Shown here: one piece after another, positions 11,164 to 24,000 of the stretch
Numbering within the stretch: position 1 is the first letter of the stretch
Layout: every line of letters begins with the position of its first letter
Assembly (NCBI GenBank): GCA_034401135.1
Contig: JAWZSP010000001.1
Span: 1,922,001 to 1,986,000 of the forward strand
DNA: 64,000 bases
Source: Volutella citrinella
Taxonomy: Eukaryota > Ascomycota > Sordariomycetes > Hypocreales > Nectriaceae
Direction of reading: 5' to 3'
Notes under the pieces: generated by a model
Told to the model about the DNA's origin: nothing
The model's input: only the letters and a program-made list of their open reading frames with translations
Databases searched by the model: none
Position numbers and translations under genes: made by a program

Positions 11164-13987
11164 ATGGACGATCGCTATCGCGGCTACACGTCGACGGGGC
11201 GGTCTGCCACTATGAACCCCGCGAGAGCGTCGCTCCCCACCAGCGTCGGCTACACTTCCCTGTATGCCGGTGACATGCATGTCATGCCCTCCTCCGCTCG
11301 AGACTCCGTGACGACCCCTCGTGGATATGTGACCACCACTTCCACGGCGCCTGTAGCACTAGCCCCCAACACAACCACCCGGACCTACGCCGTCACCCAG
11401 GATCCTCAGTCACAGCGCCCGACAACTCGAGACGTGACGCGTGCCCGTCGTTCATCAACCATCGACTCGGCTTCTGGGCGCCCGCCTGTCATCGTCATGA
11501 CCACCCAGAAAGACCGCCCCCCCGGCGGATCTTCCGCACGCTCCGGCAGTCCCACCCGAGACGATTTTCGGGCCAGCGAGGGGCAGTTTTACACCCAGCC
11601 CGCCTCTTCCATACGTTCCCGCAACAATGCGTACACCAGCTACGGCGACCAGCAGGAGGCTGATGAATATTCCCGCCCCAGAGACCGCAGTGACAGCCTG
11701 TCACGCAATGCGGACGCGTATCGCAGCTCTCGGCCATCTGTCGTCTACCCCAGCAATCCACGCCACAGCTCTGCCACGATCGACTATGGGGATGACGGAT
11801 ATCAGTACACCAACGCCGGTGAACTGGTTCGCTACGATCTAGAGCATCCTCCCGCAACGCGACCTCGTCGTCAGGAAAGCATAGACCGCGGCTATTATCG
11901 ACCCAACATCAACTACAACGCCGACCAGCGGATTCTTGATGTCAACACGACCAGCGATGCAAGCCGCAACAACATCCCCGCCACCTCATCCCGACCATAC
12001 GACAGACCATATGACAACCGCGGTGGCCCACCCCCAAGCACCCGAGGATTTGACAGGATCTCGCGCGCTACATATGACTCTCCCGTGCATGACGTCCCCC
12101 CATCGGCGCCTGCACCCCCCGACCCTATCCCCACAAACCAGTCAGACCTAGTTGTGGTCGCCCCGGACGGCAGAAGACCTCGTCCTGTCTCGTTGTACCA
12201 GGAGTCCACTCCACGTTCAACTCACCACGATGAATTCTACCGTAGTCGTGATGACGAGAAGAACATGCGGGAATTGAGGGAACGCGGTATTGACCTCGAC
12301 CGACCGTATGAAGCCGACCGTCCTTACGACAGCCTGTACTTCCACGATGACAGGGTCGCCACTCGTGGATTTGGCATTCGAACGGACTCGTTCAACGAGC
12401 CGGCGGAACGTATCGATCGACGCCGTGAGTATCGTTCTGAAGAATCCTCAAAGCGCTCTGACGAGGACCTGCCACGCGTCCCGGACCTTGACCGGGATGA
12501 GTCTCGGAAAAGCCGCACAGAAGTTGTTGAAACCCGCCGCGAGAGGAGGGAGAGCAAGAGGGGCAGCGATGAAGATGAAAAGGATCGGACTCGGTTTCGT
12601 GATAAGATGGCCGCTGGTCTTGGTATTGCAGCCACAGCCATGGGTCTGAACCCTTCCTCATCCAAGGACGGAGATAAGCGGGACAAGGATGCCAAGAGAC
12701 GAAAGGACCCCGAGGAAGACCGTAATCGTCGCCGGGACTCAGAACTCCGTGATAAACCGAGGCTTCCTGAACTTGAGCGCCCCAAAGCGCGTGAGTCTGA
12801 GAGAGATCGATACGAAACCAAGCCGACTACGGAAACCCGAAGCAGCAGAAGGGATGCTGACCCTCGTAAGAGTGGCGAGGCTATTGTGTCCTCTTCTGAC
12901 TCTGATGAGGGCAGGAAACCCAGACGTCATCGCAATTCTACGGCCGCGGCTTTTGACCCTAATAACACTTCCGACCTGAAGCAGCTGAAGGAACAACTGG
13001 CCGCCATGAAGACATCCGAGAAGAGCACCCCCACGAGAGGCGACGCGCCTGTCGTAATTGAGACTGTGAGAACCCGCACGCCCTCACCCATCAAGGATGC
13101 AAGCACGGGTAGAGACTCTAAATCTACCAAGGAGAGCAAGACCGTCGTCGGGGACTCTCGCTCTCCAGACGAGTCGAAATCATCGCTGGACTCCAAGCCT
13201 ACATCCCCTGATAGGGACGAGTCTCGCGGCCGTGAATTGGTGGTACCCCCGTCCGAGAAACAAGTCCGTGTTGTGTCACCTCCCCGGGAGAAGAAGGATG
13301 AGAAGCCTCTTCGGGGTATCTTGAAGCAGCCAAAGCCCAGCTTCCCCGAAGAACTCAATCCAGTCCGTGAAGGCGTTGCACCACACAAGGAAGATAAAAA
13401 GATCAAGGCAGCCCCCGAGGGTGCCAAATGGACCAAGATTAGCCGCAAGATTGTCAACCCCGACGCATTGAAGGTTGGCAAGGAACGGTTCGAGGTGAGG
13501 GACGACTTTGTGATTGTTCTCAGAGTCCTCAGCAAGGAGGAGATTCAAGCATACGCTGCGGCCACACAAGTTCTCAGGGGTAAGCTGAACATTTGACAAC
13601 GGAGAATCGCCAGAGACTAATTCCTCCCCAGAACGTAGGCGCCAGGAAAATAGCGATCGAGGCCGCGACCGCGACCGTGACCGTGACCGTGACCGTGACC
13701 GTGATCGTGACCGTGACAATGATCGCGATCGGGAACGTGAGAGGGAACGTGAGAGGGACCGGGACCGAGACCGTGAGAGGGACCGCGATGATGATGAGAA
13801 ACGCCGGAGTCATCGCCACCGTCGTCATCGCGATGAGGAGGATGTTGACATAGATGATCGAGATCGCGCAGGAGAGCGCCGTAGGCGGCACCGAGAAGAC
13901 AACGAGTACGACGCCAGGACCAGGGACTCTGAACATCACCACCACCACCGATCACACAGGGACCGCGAGCCTACGCTTGAAGCATGA
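11164..13987 (+). CDS. Large disordered protein with DUF8035-like region and Arg-Asp repeat tail
   Basis: The predicted protein has 923 residues from exon 1 (11164-13579) and exon 2 (13632-13987), joined over a 52-nt intron with donor GTAAGC, a GACTAAT branch site and acceptor CCCCAG. Residues 1 to about 740 are low-complexity, rich in Ser, Arg, Asp and Pro, with many RDR and SRD motifs, and carry no fold I recognise. Residues about 751-805 are the only compact region (PEGAKWTKISRKIVNPDALK, then FEVRDDFVIVLRVLSKEEIQ). This matches what I recall of the fungal DUF8035 family, whose function is unknown. Exon 2 codes a run of Arg-Asp and Arg-Glu dipeptides, then a His/Arg-rich end. RD/RE tails are typical of RNA-processing proteins, so a nuclear RNA-linked role is possible but only inferred. 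The start is the first ATG of the long frame, in context GAAGCCATGG. Confidence 0.85.
13664..13790 (+). repeat. GACCGT-type hexanucleotide repeat inside coding sequence
   Basis: About 20 imperfect units of GA(C/T)CG(N) and GAACGTGAGAGG code alternating Arg with Asp or Glu in the last exon of the DUF8035-like gene. The frame is kept through the tract. Such tracts commonly change length by slippage in steps of two residues. Confidence 0.85.
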
Positions 13988-16900
13988 TTTGGGATTCAAG
14001 GTACACAAAATGGACGAAGGGTGTCTCTTTGGTCATCTACTGACGCTTGAACACGATACTTTTGAGAATTTATGTTCGGTAGCAAAGTTTTGGAGTTCCA
14101 GCGACATTGACGGATCAAATGTAGCGAGAAAGTTTGTTTAGTTGTTTTTTTTGGGATAGCATGCCTCAGTTTGTGTATAAGAGATTCAATGAACGACATG
14201 ACATGGTTTATGAACAAGATGAAGGGAGCCACTATCAGGACACGTCCTGGCAACTTCGACGCGGCCTGCCATGACGTAGGCAGAGTCGGGTCATGGATCA
14301 GGGTTGATGGGGATGTTCTAGCGCAAGGCTGAGATCAAACTCGTTCAGACAGATTCACAAAGACGACTGTCGTCGGGCAACTAGGCGTGACGGGGCTGTG
14401 AAGGACAGGGCACTGCACAACAGGACGTCAAGTCAAGTCCATCCACGCCCAAAGCAGGATGCGACATTCAAACCCCCTTGGCTCAGAACCCTCACCTTGA
14501 TCATTTCGCGCAATGACACACACACATCTCCACTGGCAAGCGTCAACAGGCGGGGTATTGTGGTATTGGCGCGTTTGGAGTCTCGTCACAGTCGCCTCTT
14601 GTCTCGTCACGATCTCTCAGACAAATAACGCCCCACGAGCTGCGGCTTGGATGATTGTTGCTTCTCGAGCCCAGCCTCCTGCGCCTGGTCTGCGAATGAC
14701 GTTTCAAACCCCTCGCAGCCACCTGTGACGAACGTGCTTTCGACTCAGAAGCCACGCCCCCTTCCGCCCCCCACGCCCAGGCGCGCGCAGACTGGAACAC
14801 TGCCTGCTCTCAGACATGCGTACGCGCCGCCCCCTCCCGTGATGGGAATACTATGGTGCATTCCAGAGGCTAGCTAGCGCCATAAAAATAGATGATTGGA
14901 AGATGCGGTGAGCGCCACTCAAGCATGCGATTTGGAAGTGGCTTCGGGAACTCATATTCAACTTTGGCAATGTGTGGTGGTGAGACAGACGCTCGATATG
15001 CGCCTCGGCCTTGCCACCTCATGATGAATACGAAAGAAGTCACAGTCCTTCGATCCGGGGCACCAATGACTGCTTAGATGACCTCTATGGAGACCCGAGT
15101 GGGAGGCACAACGCGGCTATCCTGTTCCAATCATGATGCTGGAGCAGATATGAAGAGTTGCCGGACCAAGTCGGTCAACTATTGCTCCAATATTTGATAG
15201 AGCAACGTCCACATTCTGACCAAGCCGTTGTTGATACTGTTGTCCGCGGCGGGGTCCCTAAGTCAGTGAAACGACCTGTTTCCGAGCAAGAAACTGCAGT
15301 TTACGGCCTTGGAAGAAGCAAGTCTACATAGCATAATGGTGACAAAAAGATTATAGCTAGCTTCAATAACCAGCACCAGCGCCAAAGTTGTTCCGCCGTC
15401 TCCTCGTGGATGAGAGAGCTCGTGGCTTGGCCCGAAACAACTGGCACCAAAGGCTTCTTCGTCAGTGGCTCATCCCTCAAAGAGCTGTTCATCATCAGCC
15501 TGGAAATGTGCAAGCATGCACACTGATCAGTGAACCAGTCAAGAGATAGGTTGGTCATCTGTGTACGTCGGTCAGCCTAAGCGAGCAACTGGAGCCATCG
15601 GGCTAAATAGTCCACAGCGACGATGACGACGACTGCATCAAGGTGGCCAACGATCGGCGGACAAGAGGCGACAGCGGCATCTGGCCAGACAGCTTTGGGG
15701 GGCGTGTCCTCCTCGTATTGCCGGATGGATACAACCTCATGGAGTGAGGCAACTTGATAAGTCGGAGGCCTGGTGGAGTCTTGTCACGATCCGGTGGTGG
15801 CTTCACGCGTCTGTCTTCGTCTTGCGCCCATGGATGCCTCCCAGATGAGACATGGCGCAAGGTCCTTGGTGGCGTACGTGTCTTGGGTGCTCGAGACAAC
15901 GGACCAAGCCTCCATCAGTCCGTGGACGACGGCTGAAGACTTAGCCGTGCGCCTCTCAAAGGTCGGCAAACTTGGGCCGCCGAGAGCAATGCTTTGGCTC
16001 TTGGGTGCGCAAGGAAGTTGTGCGCTGCGAAGTAGCTCTCTGGGAGGAATGCCCAATCAAGAGAACAACATGCAGCGACCATCAATGTCACAAAAGGTGA
16101 TGAAGAAGCTTCCAGTGCGGCAACGTCGCGTGAGTTATGCTGGCGCTCACTCAACCCTGGCGGCCACAACTCCAAGCATTACACGACAGACCGCACTAGA
16201 ACTACAAACCACGCGCATATTAGTGACAGATTCTGTCTATGCAACCAAACGTTGTTGGCAATGCATCACCCTTTCCCCCGCCCCTGCCGGACCAGGCTCA
16301 GATTCGCAGACGGCATTTTGCACAACGCGATGGTGCTACGCCCGTACATCCGGATACAACAGAGCCCTTTCTTAGCTCATCACGGCTTGAAGTTGGATAA
16401 TCAAGAATCGGACGCTTCCCCCTAGCCAAGCCCAGCGCAGGAGCCGCCTTCAGCCCGCAAAACGGGCTGGGCCCGCCTCTTCCGCTTTATCCTCCGCCAG
16501 TGTGGCTTCATGTGGGCAGCCTGGCGTCTCGAAGTCGGCTAGTCTCCGTCCACACAGCTTGAGGCTGCAGGCAGTAATTAGCTGCTAGTGCCAACACTCC
16601 AATATCAGCAAAAGCAAGCAATGGGGATCGTCGGGCTTGAAGCTTCAAGTTTCCGCCCTCACCAACAGTGGGTCCATCATGTAAGCATGGCCTGCTTTTT
16701 CCAGCATTATACCACCCCCGGTCAATATCGAGGGTACAGAGTAACAGAGTCTGGTACGGAAGACGTCGCCCACCTATTATTGCTTGTCTCCCTGTCGTAT
16801 CGGGTACCGCAACCCAGGATATCATATAAATGGACCATGCATGCAGGCCATGACAGCTCTTCCAGATGGAGTCGAACGAGGGAGGTCCTTCGGAGCTTGA

Positions 16901-17981
16901 ACTGGACAGATCAAAGTTCAACCTCTGCCTTATTGTACCTTTCCCAATGGGTGTTGCATCTGTATACATAACTCCGTAGTTTGGGGCTGACGCACGAGTC
17001 AGATTGCTTAGAGGTGGTTGGGTGGGAGGACATGTTCTCCGTCATGCCGCATCACCATCAGCACCCGTAGCTCCATGGCGCGCCATGTTGGCCAAATCCT
17101 CCTTGTTTTGCCAACTGCAGGACTGTGGCCACGCAACTTATGCATACATTTGACTTGTCCGTGTCAGTAAGAGCAGCCATCCCGAGTTGGAGCATCGTGT
17201 TCTGTTCATTCTGTGACTCGCTTGGACACGAAGGGCAAGGCTCGCCACAACAGTTTTGCCCATTCATCCATCATCAACTTGCTTCTGCTCCGCAAGGAAC
17301 CTGTTGGCCCCTCCTTTGGGTGCAGAGAGTCGGTGCAGGGATCCAGATCCTTCTGACGCGACCTCGCCTAAGCTATCGAGGCAAGACCAACAAGCACTTC
17401 AGCGCGAAACCAACGCCAAAGTGTACCAGGACATTTCCACTGCAAGCGATATGCACTATTCCATTAAGTATAGCGGAGTAGGCGCAAACTGGTGTCATCG
17501 TGGAAACGTGCCTCCATCCGCCCAGCCGCTCTTGTTTCAAATCCAAACAATATCGTTCAACTTTGAATCGAAGAGCAGACGATTTTTCTACTTGCAGCCA
17601 AGGCCCGGAGTCAGTCGGACAATTCATGCGTGAGGAAAGAGCATGGGCATAATTCGGCAGTTGAGTAAGCGAGAGTAAAGTGGTTTGAATCGACCGTTGG
17701 GGAAATCAACTCGGCCGAGGAGTTCACAAACGGAATGGTGGACAGGCCGCAACGGCCCAGACGCGCACACGCACACATGGTACACCCTGCGACATGGTAC
17801 TCCAGAACTCCAGAGGGCCCTGGCTGATCTTTGAGCTCCTGCGCCGCTCGTGGAAGCGGAAGGCCCTTGCCGGCAAGGGTCTAACCATAACTTGGGGCGG
17901 TACTATTCCCTAATCCCACAAGTCGTCTTCCCAAGAGCTATCCCTTGTCCGGGGATCGCGGCGCGGTACCTACCCCCCCTA

Positions 17982-18006
17982 CCCCCCCCCCCCCCCCCCC
18001 CCCCCC
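17982..18006 (+). repeat. Poly-C tract, 25 nt
   Basis: An unbroken run of 25 C follows a shorter C run at 17973-17979 and precedes another at 18011-18016. It lies far from any gene I can support. The G-rich complement could form quadruplex-like structure. The exact length may be unreliable in an assembly. Confidence 0.9.
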
Positions 18007-21000
18007 TCTTCCCCCCTGAAAGTCGAATCTTGGTGGGGCGAAGCTGCTTGTCCGTAGTGCGAAGGGTGGGGTGGCCATCGCGCAAAGGGACTAAGGCAAA
18101 CCACGGGCAAGTGGGCGTGCTCTCTGCGCGACTGGTGGAGTCATATCCCTGACCGACATTCCTAGAGGTGGGGCGATGGGCTCAGGCGAAGGATCCCGCT
18201 GCAGGTAAAGAAATTGAAGGTATGGTGTCTCGTCGGCAGAGTCCTACGCTGCATGACCGTTGTTGGCTGCATACAGTGAGGCAAACCTGAGGAGAAAGGA
18301 ATTGGTTGAAGTAGCGCGCAAGAGCGGGATGTGGCGGAAGCTGTTCCTTGGCTTCATGACCCAGGCCACCAGGAGCTTGTGCATGGTAGGGGTTTGGCTC
18401 CTAGACCTTCGGGAAGATGCAAAGCTTGTGCTCACCAGGGCTTAGAAGTGTGGATGATTTGGCGTCTGCTAGGGACCGCTATGCTGGCTGAAGGCGTGGA
18501 GGGCCAGGTTGCCGGCCACCTCGATGGAGACTGCCAGGATGCTGGTCGAGGGCGGCTGAACCATGAATGTCGGCTCGAATGGCGTAGGGCTGTGAGGCTC
18601 CAAGCCTCGAACAACGGCCAGAAAGCAGAAGGCTCAAGAAGCGACCACTATGGCAGCGGCAGGCATAGACGCATGGGTAGTGATCCAGTCCCAGCTCTCC
18701 CAGGAACGATCTACCGGACTAGGATCATTGCTACATGCCATGTGCATGAGCAAACTGGCTCCTTTCATCCAGCTCGGCGAGCCAACACATACCGAGATCA
18801 GCCTCGTTTTGTTATTAGCATCTGGTCGACTCTTGATCTAAATTCGGGTTGCCAAGTACCCCTCGATTGAAGGCGAGGGACGCCAAATAGCCGATATTAG
18901 CCTGAGGTTATTAATAGCGTCAGCGCTACAGACGGTTGAGGGAAATACAGTAATTACTGTACCTCCTTCGCAAGTACAAGCAGGTCTCGTACATAGTACA
19001 CTGTACGTACAAGGCCGAAGCTCACCTCACTCGATGACTCCAATGCAATACGTAGTGTACCGAACCTGCACAAATGCACTCGCTTTCGGCACCTTTTGAG
19101 ACAGCCATGCCAAACACAGCACTATTCCGAGACGCTAGGCGAATCAGGTGTCCTCGGCAGCGTCTCGGTGCCAACCGCCGTCGGACAACAGGTGATGATG
19201 GTATTGGGCAGTAGTTGAGATGGTGTTGTGGCCCATCATCGTAATTACTGAGGTGTGCGTCTTGCACACTGCGCTTGGATCGATTCAGACACGCCTGATA
19301 CCAAAGTCCCTGGCGACCGAAAGAGGACAGACTGGTTGACAGCACAACGCGCGCCGGTGGGATGGTAGCATGAACTTGTTGTGAGCCTCGGATTGCCGAC
19401 AAATCGGCCGAAGCCTTTGTCTCGTGCCTCGTCAGCGGCCGACATCTGGGAAATGAAGCGCTGACGATGAGGGGCGACTTAGCGGCCAGGCTATGACCCA
19501 GAGAGCAAGAGACGACGAGGCGAGGTCGACGGCATAACGGGAGGTTGCTCCAGCGGGACCAACCTCAGCCCATAGCAGCACGTCGCTTCTACTAGCGGGT
19601 GGTGGCGCGGTGTTGGCAGCTGGTCTGTGTGTGTGTGGGAACGAGCCAACTAGGGGCGGGAAAGCCAGTAGACGCCACCAGCCTGTTCGCCAAGTAGGGT
19701 CGCATTCTTGTGGAGCTCCGCGTCGCGAGTAGCTATTCTGCAGTTGACAATGAGTTGCGTGCCATGTGGACAGAGATTCGAGCCTGTGGTGACTCTTGAC
19801 GCGGCTGGGAATCGGTGAAGATGGTGTGATAGGCGGGGGAGGCGGAGTGGATGCGATGGATGCAATGCGTTGTCGTTTTCTCGCGAAAGCCGTGAGATAC
19901 TGCGGATAGAGGTGGCAACTCCGGGGACATCGCAACGCAGCGACTCCAATCAGGACTTAGGTTCCACTGACAGGTGCCCTCCACTCGCCAACCCGAGGCG
20001 AAGGTACCTCGAGTTGACGAATGTGGCATTTGTTGCCTCAGTCAGGCACCGCGCACCTGCCTGGCCTTAGTTCGCTACTAACCCAAGGTGCCGACTTGGC
20101 CAGGGAAGGCATGGCGCTATCTGGGTTACGGAGTACCGCTTCCGTACCTGTGCTTTTCTCACAGTAGCTCAGCCGGGACTACCACCAGAACCAAGACCGA
20201 GATTGAAGGCCTCCTAGTGCCGTAGCGGAACTGTGACGTGGTAAGTCAGGCGCCATCAATTGACCTCCTCCAGTTGTACTTGTTTTGTAGTGGAAACCCA
20301 AACACAAGATGCATTCAGAGGGGCCCATCTAGCATAGGCTAGGGCATGAGATCTGCAGAAACAGGTGTGCCGTCGGTGATAGTTCTCAGCCAGGGCGTCT
20401 TCCAGGCGCAAGCCTCGCGCCTCGAGGTACATTAGCACTGCAAGCGTGTGGGGGTGCGCTGCAGTTGCTCCATGCAGGTTTTGGCAGAGGGGATTTAAGG
20501 CACCTGCTAGTAAGAAACGCTACCTACCTTGCTCCCGTTCAGTACCTCGGGTACCTTGGGTAAGTACCTTACCAATTCGCGTCGAAGGAGCAAGAGGGAC
20601 TGTCGTAATCGCTGTGCACTGTGAAATACGTCGACTCCCTTCTGAGTTCTGACTGAGGCTAGTCGCTGGAAAGGTTGCAACAGCGCTGGTCAGTTGGGTG
20701 ATGTGGATGACAGCCGACAGGTGGGATTCCCGGCACGAGGGGTGTTTCCATTGATGGGATCAAGTCATGGGTAATCAATGACACATCCCTGGTCGCGTCA
20801 TGAGCGCGTGTGTGCTGCGAACTTCGTTACCTGCCTCTCACTTCCCCTATCTGGGCAGTGCCGGGGCATCCCGGTCCCGGGGTTGTGTCCAGTCTGGCGG
20901 ACGCTAGTCTGGCGTAGGTGAGTAGTATGGTAGACACGTTGGCCAGGACAGGCTCGTATCGACGACCTTGCCCACGGTAAGCAAGCGGACATCGTCCCAT

Positions 21001-24000
21001 TTTCATCCCGTTCAGTGCGATGGATTGCACAGCCTGCAGGATCTGGGGAATTTGCAACGGCCGCGACCCGCAACCGGCATGCCCTCCCGGGTCCGAAATG
21101 TCCTTTAGCCCGCCCAATCTCGACTTGAGCATGACTGCATCCGTGAGCACGTGTGTCCGCCTGGCAGTCGCCAAACGCGTAGCACCGTATTCCGGCTGCT
21201 TGAGATTAAGGGGGAGGGGAGGGCCGCAGCGGGCGCAATTGCGAATCCGCAGCTGCCTAGTCCGTAGTCCAGACTTGCGTCTTTGACTGGCGACGCTCAG
21301 CAGGGCCAACCTTCATCGCTGAGCCGCTGAGTCTCGATATTTTGAGTTGCGGCTCGGTATGCACGTCCCAACCTCCGCCATGATGGTCAACAAGGCTTCT
21401 GACAGGGCATGATGGTTGCTGGCCGGGCTCCCGAGTCAAGAACTGCCTGCCAGGCCCGATGGCGACGCTTGGCAACCCCCAGCCCTGGGCGGTGCCACTT
21501 TGGCAGCTGTCCCCTGTTGGGGTTTGTGGCAGCCATGCTTGCCATGTCAAGCTCCCGCAACGGATTTCCAGGCTCCATCTGCTGGCGCCCCAGATTGACG
21601 GCGCCCTCGTCGACCCCCTCGTCGCCCTGCCCTGGTCTCCCGCTCCGCATCGCCGCCGCCGCCGCAGACTCAAGGGTTCGACCGTTACAACTTTAATTAA
21701 CTTCCCTGCTCAGGCTTGCTGACGCACTATTGGATCAACACTGACGTCGACGAGGCTGACAATGTTCGTTTGGATGTCGATAAGTTTGCAGTGGTCAACC
21801 GGTTTTTGTAGTCATTCTTCGGGACACATCCGCTTCCAGCGACTAACGTACAGTCTCCTGCGCCCGTGGAGTGGCAGGCGAGAGCCATTGGTACACTTAA
21901 CCGGACTTGTTCAGTGGAGGATTCAACGACTACTTTACTGGCAGACTGTCCGTACGTTCAAGTTGTTACCATAAACGCCCACTCATTGCGCGCCGATGTT
22001 GTCGCATTGCGGGATTGGCTACTCCAGGCACCTAGACGCATATGACCGCAAGCAGATGATTTTTTTTTTTATAAAATTAAAAACCCTGTCCCATTGGCAA
22101 AAGACAATGTAGAATACAATGAAAACAAGCACGATCCGATTACCCTAGATCCCCCCCCCCCGACAGCAGGCTAGGACGCCGCCACAGGCCAATGTGGCGG
22201 ATACAAGGCCTGCTGTGGATTGGGACCACCCGACCCCACCTGCAGGGCACACCAAGCCTGGCCAGGGAGCACCCGGAGAACGCACAGAAGTTCATCGAGG
22301 CCGGCATGGGGAGCCATGACATTTCCGACCCCTGCACTTGGGTGTACTACATAGTACGCTCATCTCTTATAGTCAGTTCCCAACCGGCTGGTTCTGCTTG
22401 ATGCGTGGGGATGGACAACGGTATAGACCCGACAAAATGGTAGCTTTCCTAGACGGTAACCTGGAAATGTCACATTCAGGCGTCATGCCCATGGGAACTG
22501 TCAGGAACATCAACGGCAAGCTGCACCCACACATGGCCGGATTAGGCGGCGCTCCCAATGGATGTTCATCCGCCCTCTACTAGTAGTACTTAGATGCACA
22601 ATGCAGGTACCTTACATGTAGCTGCAATGCTAGTACAACGAGTTCAACTTCCCCGTCATGCTGTTACGTCAGGCAGCTGTGCGACAAGCCTCGGAATAAA
22701 ACCACTACCTGACAACCCCCATGGCCTCTGGGAGGGGAGGGCATGGGACTGGCCTTGCCCAAGATCAGCGCAGCTATATCGGACAGCCCTTGCACGATCG
22801 CCAGGCAACCTAAGCACACGACCTATTCAATAATTCTAAGAAACGGTCGTATGTGGCAGACTGGCTCACTACCTGGGGCAGCCATCACACCTCGCTTGCA
22901 CGGTCTGGTCTTCGCGGCTTACGCGCAGGACGGATTGAGTCCAAATGACTTTCGCTTACTACTAAAGGATGTGTTAACAATTGAAAAATGCGACGCGGCG
23001 CAGTAATTATTATCCAACAACCATGATGAAGAGGTCCGCCAGGGTCATGCCCAATTGCCGTTGTCGGCGATCCAGAAACCCAAAGAGGATATGAGGCCCC
23101 GCTTTTCGACCAGTAATTTTGAGGTACTCCGTAGTGCGTGCGGCGTCAACCCCCAGCCCCCTGCCCCTGGGCTGCGGGCCTCCAATTTTCCCGTGTCGCT
23201 CGGGAGCCAGGGTAGCGCTGACCCAAACCTTCCTTGCCATCCATCGGCTGTTCCACTATCAGGAACCCGCCCTTGGGCCGGTCCGTGTTTGTGTCTAACG
23301 GTCGACCCGACCACCAGTCCACCACAACAAGCTTCAGTGGGCAAGGCAGCCACACCCTCTACCACCATGGCGGCGCCCCTGCTCGCACATGGCCGCCATA
23401 TGGGCCTGTGTCTCCTTCAAGCTCCTTCTCGATCGCAGACATGGGCATGGGGCGGGGCGCCCATGTCTTCCATCCCTCACCTCGAGCAAAGTTGGCCTAA
23501 TAAGCGCCGTCACGACATTCAAGAGAACGACCACCAGTGTCTTTTCATGGACGCTGGCAGACTCTTGACATCCCCGCCCGTGGCTCGCCAGACTCGGCAG
23601 TGGCAAGCCCGCTGGTCGGCGGTTGCTGTACAGTATTATTGTGCGGTCGAATCAATGGACTCTTGCAGATACCATGCCTGCTGTGTGCGAACCGACTTTT
23701 CGGAACTCAGTCCTCCAACCCTCGTACCTGGACAAGGCCCTGTCGTGACTTAGACCTGGGCTGGCTCCCACAGGCCTGCGAGTGTGGGGGGCAAGTAGAC
23801 TATATCTTGCAGCGCCGCGCGCTGTCTTGTCCTCACAACCCCGTTCCTTCACACGCCCCATCCCCGTACCTGAGCAACAACGAAGCCCTTGCCAGCTCTC
23901 TGACCATCTTTGTCCGTGCCGCCCAATCTTTGCAGCCGACACACACTCTGCGCGCGGACAACCACTGCTACGTAAGGGTCTCTTGAGCCCAAAGCTCATC

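Noticed and set aside
15773..16375. 200-codon frame, plus strand
   Set aside because: Non-ATG start, no domain motif, overlaps other equally long frames; chance ORF in GC-rich DNA.
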